A stretch of 64,000 nt of DNA from Tachypleus tridentatus. Taxonomy: Eukaryota; Arthropoda; Merostomata; Xiphosura; Limulidae. The stretch lies in NCBI RefSeq assembly GCF_004210375.1, contig NC_134837.1, forward strand, positions 159,009,310 through 159,073,309. The letters run 5' to 3'. Below, piece after piece: positions 1 through 10,678 of this stretch; position 1 is the first letter of the stretch; every line of letters starts with the position of its first letter. Made by a program: the position numbers and the translations under genes. The notes under the pieces were generated by a model. It did not search any database and had not been told where the DNA came from. It was given only the letters and a program-made list of their open reading frames with translations.

Positions 1-605
1 AGTTCTGGTCAATATTAAATGTAATGCAGTTGTAAGATACACTATACATTATGTGTGTGCGTTTATATTTTCTATTTGTCCTACTTTGAAAGCAATTAGA
101 ATGTTTTTCTAATTTACTATAGAATATAATTGTTTACACTCGATATTTGAAAGTGTTGCCAAAATTATCACCAAAAAAAAAAACCTTTCAAGTTTTAGCT
201 GTTTATTTAATAATTAACATAATAAGAGAATATTCTGTAATACCTGAAGATCATATCCCTTTAAAAATAATCAAGGTATTTTCAATTGATTACGATGCAG
301 CTACTAAATAATTTGTCGTTCAGATAAATTTTACAGTAATAAGAATTAAACAGATGCGGGCAATTCTGTTCGATTGAGTTTTTTAATCATAAAAGTGTTA
401 CAAAACGAGCTAATAGGGAAAAACATGGCGGATGTCTCGATTTCTGTTGCCCAACAATGTTTTAAGAATATTTCTTTAAAAGTTGTTCTAAATCTTATTT
501 GATCAGTCTCCCACAGGAAAAAAAAATATTTGTAGAGTGCGTGAATGTTAAAATAATGATAGAATGAAACTGTGTTGTAATTGTTGTTTTTGACTGTAGA
601 GATAC
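1..605. other. Intergenic or intronic DNA, nothing recognised
   Basis: A+T-rich sequence with short homopolymer runs. I see no exon with splice sites, no RNA gene and no mobile-element signature. Confidence 0.5.
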
Positions 606-706
606 AGAAGGGGCTGTCTATAATTTGTCCACCGTGGGGAATGGAACTCGGATTTTAGCATTGTAAGTCCGTAAACTCACCGCTGATCCAGTAAGGGGCA
701 AGAAGT
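606..706 (-). repeat. SINE family B copy
   Basis: Read on the minus strand it has the B-family tRNA-like head (GCGGTGAGTTTACGGACTTA) and the 'CGGTGGRC' join to the short tail. It is diverged, and the usual CTATAAG end is not clear. Confidence 0.7.
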
Positions 707-1102
707 TGTTAATAGTTCTTATATGTGTTGAAATAAATTTTTAAATAATCATATTAGTGACTTTGATTATTTCGTGTTTTAAATTTTAATGCCACTATTG
801 AGTTTCACATATGCAATATCTCGTTTTTAGCCTAATATAATGCAGCATAATATAATATAATAATGCCTTTTACTTGGAATAGTGAAACTATAGATAATAG
901 TCCATGGACGAAACTAATAATTGTAATTTTTTCAATAACGTAACCGATAATAGAATGTTAGAAATTAAGTTAAAAAGTTGCATTTTACGCAACTGTTATA
1001 GATGTATTGCCATAACTAAAGCAGTCTTTAAAAACTTTTTGGGGTTTAACTGTACTTACCTTATGAAATTATGCAAAAAGAGAGATTTCGTCTACACCAG
1101 TA

Positions 1103-1222
1103 TTTATTTGTTATTAAACATAAAGTTACACAATGAGCTATCTGTTCTGCGCTTAATAGGTATCAAAACCCATTTGTGAATATTAGAAGCTTTGAGACTT
1201 ATGGCTGAGCCACTGGTGGTCT
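1103..1222 (-). repeat. SINE family C copy, diverged
   Basis: The minus strand reads CCACCAGTGGCTCAGCC, then a degraded tRNA-like segment, 'GGGTTTTGATACC', and the tail AGATAGCTCATTGTGTAAC. This matches the layout of the cleaner copy at 53944-54062. Confidence 0.65.
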
Positions 1223-2360
1223 GCTTATAACCTTCGTGGAAGTAAACTGGAAGTGATTTTGTATAAAATATCGAATTATACTGATAATATATTAACTTTT
1301 GACTCTCATTTCTCCTCATTAATTTTTTCCTAGTTAATTATGAACTTGAAGTAAAGCTAATGAAAGAATCTTTTCATAAGAAAAATAAAGCTAAATTATA
1401 TTCTTTATGGCCTAGTAAATCTGCTTACGGGATTTCAGAAGTATTAGAGAGGACCTAGCCATTGATGCCACTTTAATGGCCGACTTAAAATAGTGTTAAA
1501 TATGCGTTATTTATAACGTTAAAGACAGATGAATAAACAATTCACTTTCTTTTACACAAGTTGTAATTTGAAATTAAAAAGAAAACAAATCCTGAAAAAC
1601 ACTTGCTGCACAAAATAAAATAGAAAACAACTAAACTTGTTCTATTTCTTCGATTGACGAAATTTTTGCAATGTCGTAGGAGTAACAATACTAAATTCTT
1701 GAACATGAAAGAACTTTTAATATGGCTTTTATTCGTGAAGCTCAAAAATTTAAAAGGTTAAATGTAAAAATAAATTTATATCTCAAAAAAAAATTTCTGT
1801 TTCATTTTCCACAGTAAGGCTGATTGTTGAGTTTATCATTAATGAATTATTAAAATCACAGACACTAGTTATAAATACATTTTCATGATTTTTGTGTGAA
1901 AAATTGGTCATTTTTATAAAACGCCATGCATCCTAAGACATATAAATATATGTGGAGATAAAATAAATTTGACATTAGCCCAAAACTATTAGTTCCTTCT
2001 CTTTTCTGTTTTACCACTTTCCATTTCCGTTTCGATACCAAACACTTTATTATTGACTTATCTCGATTATTTCTTATATTGTCTAAATGTGATAACAAGT
2101 TGTAAAGCTGCTCCAACAGAATACGACCGGCTAAAAGTGACGTGTTGTTCCGATCCATACAGTCATATGCTACATGCATTGTGTTAATCCAGTTCCGAAT
2201 CATACTATAATTGAACTCTTGCTTGAATGATACTGGGAAAGCTTTTTTATTACGCGATGTGCTACTTCCTAACATGTGAAATGTTTATCCTGTGTGTATA
2301 TAGATTTGTAATAGGGGTCACTATTTTCCTGTTTCATATACTTTTTCTTTCACAGAGAAT
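1223..2360. other. Intergenic or intronic DNA, nothing recognised
   Basis: Several chance reading frames of 60-130 codons occur on the minus strand. None has a recognisable domain or convincing splice sites. The longest, 1883-2275, has no family resemblance I can name. Confidence 0.4.
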
Positions 2361-2494
2361 TTTATTTTTCTTCATCTTCAGAGTGGACATATGACGTCAT
2401 GAATGCATCACATATAGGTGTAATGCACTGGCACCATCTATATAAATATAATAGTGCTGTCTGTTGCATGTCCATGCAAATACTTCGCAGGGTG

Positions 2495-2690
2495 TGGATG
2501 GATCTTCACCAAAATTGATATGGAAATTCATTAGGCACATGGGGATGTATAAACAAAGTTTTAATTTTTACGAGTCTTTTTTACCATTGCTTCGCCCCTG
2601 TTGTTGAATCTTCACCAAATTTGGCGTGAAGGTTTGTTGGGTCCATGAGGAGATACATACAAATTTACGATTTCATATTTTGTGTTTTGC
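2495..2690 (+). repeat. Two diverged units of a roughly 100-bp repeat
   Basis: Two adjacent segments starting near 2507 and 2609 share the order ATCTTCACCAAA, then a GGT/ATT-rich stretch, then CATGRGGAKRTA. This looks like an old tandem duplication inside a dispersed element. Similar 'ATCTTCACCAAATTTGG' text occurs in repeat families of other arthropods, possibly Helitron-associated. That link is from memory only. Confidence 0.4.
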
Positions 2691-2829
2691 TGTTTTTATG
2701 GATGTTTTGGGGTTTTAAAAATTATATATAAAAAACAACTTTTCATGCCCTAAGAAAATTTTTTATTAATCATGAACTTACATAACTTCCTTCCAGTAGG
2801 GTACCCCAGCTGGTATATGTGAAAATGCT

Positions 2830-3878
2830 ACAAATTACAACATTAAATTATGATTTAACGTTTTGACAGAATTCTATATACATATAAACAAACTATAGTG
2901 CCTTCACTAATTTTCCTTAAAGAATCGAAATGTATTTTATTTATGGCAATTAAAAAGTTTTAAAATAACACTAATTTGTGATAAAACAATTATGTCCGAC
3001 AGCTTTGTAATTTGCAAAGTGATTCGCAATAAAATGATCATGTAAAAATACAGTAAGAAAAAATAAATCCGCATGTCTGGCGCACAACTATATTTTGTTT
3101 CTTCAAGTATGCAAACATCCAATTAAGGAGTTTGTTATATCAATTTGTATAAGGTGATCTGTATGTAATTTAATTATTGCTCTCATTTACCTCCAATATA
3201 AAGATTAAAGCTGCTGATATGCAAATAAATAAGTGCTAACAATTGTTATAAATCTACTTGAAAGCTCTTTAGTGACAGGCGAGCCTGGAAGTAATAAAGA
3301 AGACATGTGCAACTTGTGTGATGTAATTGCACCATATAGGTGGGAAATAAACAGTTGGAAACCGAAAGTTTACACTGCTGCAACTATGTTTTTATTTTAT
3401 GTCTTATCTTTCTCTGCAGATGGCTTCCTAATAATATTACTTCAAGCCACTAGGCAATATAGTTAGTTTATCAGGTAAAATTAAAGTGGTAGACATTATA
3501 CATACACATATTAAAAATATAATATTCTTTGCTGTTAAAATACTATAGTGATTATATTAAAATGTTTTGTAGGTATAATAAAACCATTTCGTATGCAACC
3601 TAGCACCAGTTTCTAGAAAGCTTTGATGATTTTGGGGTGTATAAAATAACCTTTAGATAATCTTCCCTTCTTTAATCTAATGCGTTATTCTTAGTTCCCC
3701 CAAAACAATTTTGAAATAAATATGAGAAAACCGATAAGGTACGAAACATTCAACTGAAATTACTAGTCACACAAATAGTTTTCTTTCGAGCACTAACGTG
3801 TACGTGCCTGTCTTACGCAAATCTACCACACACATAAGGTAAATTATCAGTAGTTTGGTGGAGTTGGCATATGTTCAG
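2830..3878. other. Intergenic or intronic DNA, nothing recognised
   Basis: The frame at 3233-3466 (77 codons, plus strand) has no recognisable family, and no flanking splice sites stand out. Confidence 0.4.
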
Positions 3879-3879
3879 G

Positions 3880-4012
3880 CAAATAGGAAACATTGGGTTT
3901 AACGTTCAAATAGGCAACATTTCGGTCATCCTTTCCAAGCAAACACTTTCACGGCAAAGTAATCGTATGCCATGCAACTACTCACGTAAAAACTTAAACT
4001 AAAGAATTTTAA
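3880..4012 (-). repeat. Unnamed interspersed repeat, copy 1
   Basis: Its reverse complement matches 6890-7004 over about 110 bases with roughly 85-90% identity by eye. The shared core contains GTTTAAGTTTTTACGTGA and TGGAAAGGATGACC. A related internal duplication (GTTCAGGCAAATAGGAAAC against GTTCAAATAGGCAACAT) lies at its left edge. No coding capacity is visible. Confidence 0.65.
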
Positions 4013-4172
4013 ACAATGAAATATATTACGCATATTAAATATTAGCCGTTAATATAAATCGTCTTACGTACGCTAACGGCTATGTAATTTTTCTTCAGCA
4101 CTATAAGCTATAAATGTAACACCAAGTTTGAAATGAAAAGCGCTTGTATTTTAAGCAGACAGTAGGCTTAAT

Positions 4173-4296
4173 TAGGCCCTCAGTAGCACAGCGCTATGTC
4201 TGTGGACTCCCACCACTAGAAAGTGGGTTTCGATACCTGTGGTGGGCACAGCACAGATATTCCGTTGTGTAACATTGTGCTTAATACCAACCAAAG
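4173..4296 (+). repeat. SINE family C copy
   Basis: It reads CCTCAGTAGCACAGCG, then the B-box-like GGGTTTCGATACCTGTGG, GGGCACAGCACAGATA, and the GTGCTTAATACCAA end. The anticodon-arm region differs from the other copies. Confidence 0.75.
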
Positions 4297-4450
4297 TAAT
4301 AGTTACAGTAACTAAAATGGTTTTTATCTTAATCTCATAATATACAACGCTAAATATTGACATATAATTTTGTTTTCTTGATAAAATAACTTTGGCTTGG
4401 TCTTACTTTAACTTAAAAACTACTGGATAGAGATTTATAAACTAATAGAT

Positions 4451-4688
4451 CTGGCATGGTATAGTGGTTGAAGTCAAAATCTATAGCGTGATCGAAAACC
4501 ATCGTCGTATGTTTTCGGCGATGGTTGCGTTATAATGTAACGATCAATCTCACCATTCTTTAGTAAAAGTAAACCAAGAGTTGGAAGTGGGTGGTGTTTA
4601 CTAGCTACCTTCTGTTTAGTCTATCACTTCAAACTTAGGGATGGCTAATGTAGATAGCCCTCGAGTAGCTTTGCAAAAAATTTCACAG
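4451..4688 (+). repeat. SINE family A copy, diverged
   Basis: The head begins GGCATGGTATAGTGG. The body is recognisable (CCAAGAGTTGGAAGTGGGTG) and the tail reads AGATAGCCCTCGAGTAGC. The tRNA-like B box has been lost. Confidence 0.7.
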
Positions 4689-4802
4689 AACAATGATGGT
4701 ACACAAAAGTAAATATACCAGTAGAATAAATTAACGCTTTTTATACATTAAGTTCAATTTTTTTTATTTCGAGAATGATTACCAGTTATTTTTAATAAGT
4801 CT

Positions 4803-4875
4803 CAATGATGTCGAGAAAACCCACTTGTAGAGAAATATATATGCAAAAACGAGCCGTTTTTGCATATATACTTTA
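4803..4875 (+). repeat. PLE terminal-repeat fragment with a perfect palindrome
   Basis: The segment GAGAAAACCCACTTG resembles the start of the PLE terminal repeat at 6690, which has GAGAAACCCACTTG. It runs into a perfect 16-bp inverted repeat with a 3-base loop at 4836-4870 (arms around GCAAAAACG / CGTTTTTGC). I infer a fragment of a related PLE end. Confidence 0.5.
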
Positions 4876-4935
4876 ATAAGTCTGTTTGAGAGTGTAAATT
4901 GTTTAACATTGTTTAGATAATACTCAAGTTATGGA

Positions 4936-5100
4936 ATTAGTCATCACCACCCACCGCCTACCCTTTTTTTTTTCCAGTGAATAATGGGATTTACCACCAC
5001 ATAGTAATACCCACAGGGCCTGTTTGGGGGGGATGGGGATCCAAACCTGCAATCCCAGGATTGCACGTCCAGCGCTATAACCGCTAGACAACTTGCATAT
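4936..5100 (-). repeat. SINE family A body with a different tRNA-like head
   Basis: The body half (CATCACCACCCACCGCC and AATAATGGGATT, as written on the plus strand) is family A. The head on the minus strand reads GTCTAGCGGTTATAGCGCTGG, followed by GCAGGTTTGGATCCC. This is not the usual GGCCAGGTGGTTAAGGC head, so the copy appears chimeric or belongs to a subfamily with another tRNA source. Confidence 0.6.
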
Positions 5101-5489
5101 TGAATCCTTCGGCTCTACAATTATATGCAAGACATATCTGCCAGTTTATCATTCTAGATTAAAATGTCCATATAATAGCAACGATGGATAATTCATGTTT
5201 AAAAAATAAAGGTACAAAAAATCAGTTAAACAAAATAATAGGAAACAAAGAGACAAAATATACGTACTTGATAAAAGTTGAAAACAGTTAAAAATCACAA
5301 CTTTAAAATGAGCACTAAAAGTTTGAAATTTCGATTTATGGAATGTTTTCTTTAAGTGTTTATAAGTTATTGAAATATTGAACAGTATGAAATGCTATTA
5401 TCCTGCTATTCAGATTACCAGAGTTTTGTGCGAGCATTTAAATTAATTTAAAATCGTATATAGTTACAGGCCCAGGTATATTTAACAGT

Positions 5490-5605
5490 TTTACTATGGG
5501 ACAGCGTTAAATCTACGTATTTACAATGCCAAAATTAGGAGTTTGATTCTCCTCGGTGGATACTGTAGATAGCCATTCGTGGCTATGCACACACACACAT
5601 ATATC
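5490..5605 (+). repeat. SINE family B copy
   Basis: It contains the tRNA-like head with TCTACGTATTTACAATGCC, then GTTTGATTCTCCTCGGTGG, the tail TAGATAGCCATTCGTGGC, and a terminal (CA)n run. Confidence 0.75.
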
Positions 5606-6084
5606 TAGAAGTTATTTTACTACATATTGGCCTCATAATTTCCTTTCACTTACTTATAAACACAATCACCACATTTCAAGTAATCTGTTATTCTAGTTTT
5701 ATTATCTTCGATAAAATTTACATTATACTGCAGAGATGTTTTTATTCCTCTTAACTTGAGTATTACGAATTTCCAATACAACTTTTCCTTTATATCAAAC
5801 AAAAGCAAAATAGTTTCTTAATGAAAAAAACAACAACATATGAATACATTGTAATTGTGTTATGTATTATAATTTATTGCGGAGGAGTCTCTGATTTATT
5901 ATGTTACGTATATTAACGTATTATTATTTCAAATAACCAGAAATTTTAATATTAATTTAGAAGTTAATTAAATATTAATATATATCAGATTTACGTTATT
6001 TGCCAACTAGACTGATACACAACATTGCTTTTTTTAATACAAATATATTTTAATGTGCAAAGCTAAAAAGAATACAATTTATAA

Positions 6085-6545
6085 TAACGGTTTTTATTGA
6101 TAGTTATTACAAATGATGGCTTATATACAACAGTTTTACAAACTTACAGACAATACCGAGTCTTATATCCGGTCTTGAACTGAATATTTTATCGCAGAAA
6201 CTGGTCTACGACGAGCAAATTAATTCTGAGTTGATATTGTCTCACCTCGCTTAAGCTAACGCTGACTTTTCAAGCTCATTTCTTCTGGCAAAGATATTCA
6301 ATGCTCTCATAGAAATAATAACATCCGAAGTAATTCAATGAAGTTAAACAGTTTGCAATGTTCGAAACCTATAACATTTCTGGACCAGTTCTGTAGTTTT
6401 CTGGTTAATAGGTGTTAATCACAATTATAGCTTCTGAGACCTATAGCGCACTGACTGTAGTTGTCCAGTAACATCACTCCCTGTCTCATGGCACGTCGGT
6501 CTTTATATAAGAGCCACACGAGTTTCTCGACGTTTCAACAATATT
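6085..6545 (-). repeat. LTR-like module: TATA box and poly(A) signal
   Basis: On the minus strand a TATA box (CTTATATAAAGACC, about 6503-6516) is followed some 410 bases later by AATAAA (about 6092-6098). The interval is unusually G+C-rich for this window and has no long reading frame. A promoter and a poly(A) signal so close together on one strand is the layout of a solo LTR. I did not find TG...CA ends or a target duplication, so this is an inference. Confidence 0.35.
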
Positions 6546-6684
6546 CTAGTGCGTTTTCGTAAAACAAATATTGTTGATTCTTACTTTCAAGAATTTTCTA
6601 CAAATTTCGAGAAAACTATACAGTAAGAAGTGTAGGCACTAAAATAAATGTACTACAGTAAAGCTGTTACACTTGCTTTGCTTA

Positions 6685-6766
6685 AAAGTTCTTGATAACG
6701 AGAAACCCACTTGAAATAAAAATATATCTCAGAACGGCTGGTATGGGTATTAACACTTTTATTTAT
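6685..6766 (-). repeat. PLE terminal segment in inverted orientation
   Basis: Its reverse complement matches the 3' ends of the PLE repeats at 8190-8236 and 35150-35232, including TACCAGCCGTTCTGAGATA and AAGTGGGTTTC. An inverted end in front of the coding region is a known PLE arrangement. Confidence 0.75.
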
Positions 6767-6865
6767 ATCCAAGATCCCAACCCATTGATGCACACCCCCA
6801 GAAACCAATTAGCAACCCTTATGGAATTCGCTACCACCAAAATTAACTTTATGTTCAATAACCAA

Positions 6866-7004
6866 ATCTACATTTTATGACATAGATCGAATCACAATTC
6901 TTTTGTTTAAGTTTTTACGTGACTAGTTGTATAAAATGACATACGACCACTTTGCCGTGAACGTGTTTGTTTGGAAAGGATGACCCAAATGTTGTCTATT
7001 TGAA
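6866..7004 (+). repeat. Unnamed interspersed repeat, copy 2, inserted in the PLE
   Basis: It is homologous, in inverse orientation, to 3880-4012. It is bracketed by a near-perfect duplication of PLE sequence (ACCACCAAAATTAACTTTAT at 6833 and a one-mismatch copy at about 7009). The duplication is about 35 bases, longer than a typical target-site duplication, and the insert breaks the RT frame. Confidence 0.65.
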
Positions 7005-7203
7005 CTACCACCAAAACTAACTTTATGTTCAATAACCAAAACTACCAATAAATAAATGGATGGAAAATCTCGTGTACTAGTTCTAGCCAACATTTTTATG
7101 AAATATATTGAATCACAAGCGATCAATTCAGCCTTACACCCACCACTACACTGGTACAGGTATGTTGATGATACAATTGCTGGATTCACATCTACAGAAC
7201 AAG

Positions 7204-7322
7204 GGCCCGGCATGGCCAAGCGTGTTAAGGCGTGCGACTCGTAATCTGAGGGTCGCGAGTTCGCATACCGGTCGCGTCAAACATGCTCGCCCTTTCAGCC
7301 GTGGGGCCGTTATAATTCAAAA
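7204..7322 (+). repeat. SINE family A, 3'-truncated, nested in the PLE
   Basis: It begins GGCCCGGCATGGCC, carries the tRNA-like head and AACATGCTCGCCCTTTCAGC, and stops shortly after CGTTATAAT. It sits just after the YVDD motif of the PLE reverse transcriptase, so it is younger than the PLE. Confidence 0.85.
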
Positions 7323-8040
7323 CAGAAATCTACATAAAAATCACCCATACTGGATTATACATTCCCTGTGACTCAGCAAATGAAACAAAACAAAAACTCA
7401 ACACATCAAGAAATCAAATAAACACAGCCACAAAACTATGTTCACCCGATCAAATTAACAATGAAATCAACAAAATAAAACAACACTTTATTAACATCAA
7501 CAAATTTCCTTAAAAAACCGTGGAAAAAATTATACACACACATCGATCAACAACAAACAAACAACAATAAATCCCACGATACAACAAACTACAAAACCCT
7601 ACACTGCTGCATACCATATGTTCCAGACATCAGTGAAAAAATAACCAACATTTAGAAAAAACTTAAAACACAACATTCCAGTAAAGACCAAATTTATTCA
7701 AAAATGAGGTACAAAACTAAAGTCCATGCTATATAAAAACTACACTAACAAACATAACACCAACATAATTTATAAAAAAACAATGCAATAACTGCCACGA
7801 CTTCTATATTGGAGAAACAAGCAGAAAAATGGAAACTAGATTCAAATAATACAAAAAACACCTTCACACGTTTTGAACACTGCAAATCAAATAAACACAA
7901 CATAACCATAGAAAACATCCAGATATTAAGCAGGGAAACAAACGTAAGCAAACGCAAAACCAAAGAAGCCTTACTAATACAGCAACTAAAACTAAAATTA
8001 AACCAATATAAAGGAATACCTTTTTACCTATACTAATTAA

Positions 8041-8236
8041 TAACCTAACATCTAACTACAGTGTCCCTTACATCCCTGTACCAGTTTATACTCTCGTCCC
8101 TAGGACATGTGTCCGTCAGCGATCACATTCAAACTATCTCTTTTGTAACCTAAAGATGACCTAGGAAGGTCGAAACGTTGTTCTCTCCTTATCAATAAAA
8201 GTGTTAATACCAATACCAGCCGTTCTGAGATACATA
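8041..8236 (+). repeat. PLE 3' terminal repeat
   Basis: It is homologous to the solo copy at 34985-35235: GACATGTGTCCG, a GATGACC..GGTCGAAACGTTGTTC hairpin segment, ATCAATAAA and CCAGCCGTTCTGAGATA. It follows directly after the GIY-YIG tail. The ATCAATAAA may act as a poly(A) signal. Confidence 0.8.
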
Positions 8237-8240
8237 TGCT

Positions 8241-8805
8241 TAAAATCATTTCATTAAATCTGCCTTCTAACTATTGTGCTCAATATAAACTGTTAGAAAA
8301 CTTTATAAAAGCATCAGATGTTGTACAGTAAAGTGTTATTTCGTTACAGAATAAGTTTATGGCGATTACAAATTCACACGTGATATATGAAATTAAGCTG
8401 GTCATTTATTGAGGACATTAATTTAATAATTTTGCAATGACCATCTTTCCTGAATAATGTATTATAGACTACCATGTTTTCAATTCTTCTAGTGTTCCAT
8501 GAAGTTCATTAAATTTAAAAATAAAGACAAGTAGTCATTAACTAATGAACATATTTTTTTTAAATACTGAAGCATCATACATAAGGATAAAAATACTGTT
8601 TTTCGTTTCAGATGATAAATTGTCTAATTTTTGTTTAGCACTGAAACTATATTTATAATTACAACTCAGTCGATTGTTCCAATATGTGCTATGAAAGTAA
8701 TGTTCAGTGAAAACTTTTGTTTCATTGTACTTTTAACTTTTTAAAAGGAATTTATGTTCAATTATATTTCTGCTTTGGTAGACTAACAATATTTAGTTTC
8801 ATAAA
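8241..8805. other. Intergenic or intronic DNA, nothing recognised
   Basis: A+T-rich sequence without exon or repeat signatures that I recognise. Confidence 0.4.
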
Positions 8806-8807
8806 AG

Positions 8808-8872
8808 CTGTCTGGGCTAGCTGTCCCTAATTTTGAGCTGACAGACTATAGGGAAGACAGCTAAAAAAGACT
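8808..8872 (-). repeat. SINE family A fragment
   Basis: It keeps only the tail-proximal part: GGGCTAGCTGTCCCTAATTT, then GGGAAGACAGCTA. Confidence 0.5.
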
Positions 8873-9041
8873 TATTACGTTATATTAACAATGTTTGAAG
8901 CTTCACATACAGTCACAGTACATTTAAAGTCTGGCCGTGCTCTAGCTGACGACCATGCATCTTGTCAACAACCCTGCGCCGTAATTTCTGTGTCAAAAAG
9001 CCATTACTAAGGCTGCCGTTTTCAAAGTACACTACTCTTTC

Positions 9042-9470
9042 TCAGTTTTTTCCATAGGGATGACGAACTTCCAGTGTACATTTTGGCAGTCCGATTGTAC
9101 AGAAATCCACAGGTTCTGTGTCCGATGACTTAATATAAATTAGCACGAATACTTGTTTCGTTATCCAGCTGTTTAAGGTATGCGACGGCTTAACGAAAAG
9201 AATGACTGAGATCCTAATCTTCTTGAACTTATATCCATTTAGATTTGTTTCCAGATCGAAATTGTTTTTGATTGTGTTGCATGTTGTTGCCTGGAGCATG
9301 TGGATAGCGGTTGACTGAGTTTTGTGTTCTGGTTTCTCATGTGTTACAAGACGCTGCACTTAGCTTACTAAGGGTGGTGTCCGACTTGTTCCAGGTTTCT
9401 TTTTGGATTGTCCTGGCTCTCCACATAAATTCATATTTCTTTATTTTCCAACGCCATTAAGCATAAATTA
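9042..9470 (-). pseudogene. Second Penelope-like GIY-YIG endonuclease remnant
   Basis: The minus-strand frame at 9359-9042 (105 codons) has the layout of the C-terminal half of a PLE GIY-YIG domain: HKTQSTAIHMLQ, a variable stretch, then KPSHTLNSWI. These correspond to the family's conserved 'SAIAEH...', 'R...E...' and 'LNRD' blocks. Just upstream, in another frame, RTIQKETWNKSDTTL resembles the family's 'R..W.EH' block. The YIG core itself is not clear. It is a different PLE lineage from the one at 6767-8036. It could also be a chance frame; the match is by eye. Confidence 0.5.
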
Positions 9471-10678
9471 TAACCGATCTTAAATATCTGATTGTACGAA
9501 AACACTACATCGGAAAGGGTCGTTGCATAACCTTCCAAAATTGATCAGCGTTCGCTACACAGTAAACACCAAATAATATGATAATGTAACTCTCTTTCCC
9601 ACGACTTCATATTGGCCTGTATTACGTGACTTGCGTGGTACAACTTGCTTTTACATAACTTACTCAAACACACATATCCATATTTTGTATATTACTTGCA
9701 TCATTTTGTTAGTTTACTTATTTGAGCAGATTAATTTCACTAAGTTATTACGGAAGGACACCCGCATATTAGAAGTATTGATTCTGAGTTTTCCACGTGT
9801 AACTTATTTCAAATAAAAACTTTCATTCCCTTCTACATCGCCGACAACTACTCACAGATCAGATAATAATATCTTCTGTCCTTTATCGACAGATATATTC
9901 AGAGGAGTTTTACAAAATCGACCCTATCACTTATAGCGTTCAAACATAAAAGTTAAATTTAGTTTTCAAACTTTGATGACGTGTTATTTATTTTAAAAGA
10001 CACACTTGTTCACTTTGTAAGTAAAGTCTTTCTTCAGCTTACACTCTGAAGGTAGTTCTACTAAATTGTTAATGTAACTGGTTGTTTATAAAGTACAGTT
10101 GTCTTATGCTCACAAAGCTACACGGATTTCTTCCAATAAGAGCCCTTCGTTTTCTCATGGAAAACGATAAAAAAGTATTTAGTATTCTAGAATAGAGTTT
10201 TGAATGAATTGCTTGCAGGATATTAAAATGAATTTAAATAAGAAAAGCTGATTAAATGCAAGTTTAATATAAAGTTAAACAATCACACAATATGTGTGGT
10301 ACATCTTACTTGTAACTAGAACTTTAAGTACTATATTATGTGTGTGTGTGTATTCTATTTTGGTTACATCACCTCAATTTCTTCAAAGTCTTTCTAGCCC
10401 CAAACTTAAAAAAGAAAAGCGTCTGACTGATGTAGATTACATAATATATCCTCAGATGACGTGTAAGATGCAGTGGTAGTTGTTTTCATGTAAAAAATAT
10501 CAAACTATTTGCGTAAAGGCTGTATGAGTGAACTTGAAATAAATATAATATAAAAATAGTGGTTCAAAGGAAACTTCAAATTAACAAAATGTATATATGT
10601 ATATGAATAGTATACATTGGAACAGAAATAAATTACAGACCGATATATTACTCTTCATACTATGCTAAACACACTGAT
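9471..10678. other. Intergenic or intronic DNA, nothing recognised
   Basis: Only short chance reading frames and a small TG-rich run near 10339-10350. No exon is supported. Confidence 0.4.

Larger units (their letters stand above)
6767..8036 (+). pseudogene. Penelope-like element reverse transcriptase with GIY-YIG endonuclease, broken
   Basis: Penelope-like retroelements encode a reverse transcriptase fused to a C-terminal GIY-YIG nuclease, which copies RNA into chromosomal breaks. The RT signature is visible as VLANIFMKYIE (from 7080) and WYRYVDDTIAGF (from 7152), the latter holding the catalytic YVDD-type motif. The nuclease is visible as CNNCHDFYIGETSRKMETRF (7779-7838), followed in another frame by a conserved tail ending near 8036. 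The reading frame is interrupted by stops, frameshifts, an unrelated repeat at 6866-7004 and a SINE at 7204-7322. The N-terminal half of the RT is missing. It is certainly inactive. The assignment to a GIY-YIG-bearing PLE (Penelope/Poseidon type) rests on established family architecture. Confidence 0.85.

Noticed and set aside
6923-7219. 98-codon minus-strand frame
   Set aside because: It is the reverse shadow of the PLE reverse transcriptase and the nested repeat.
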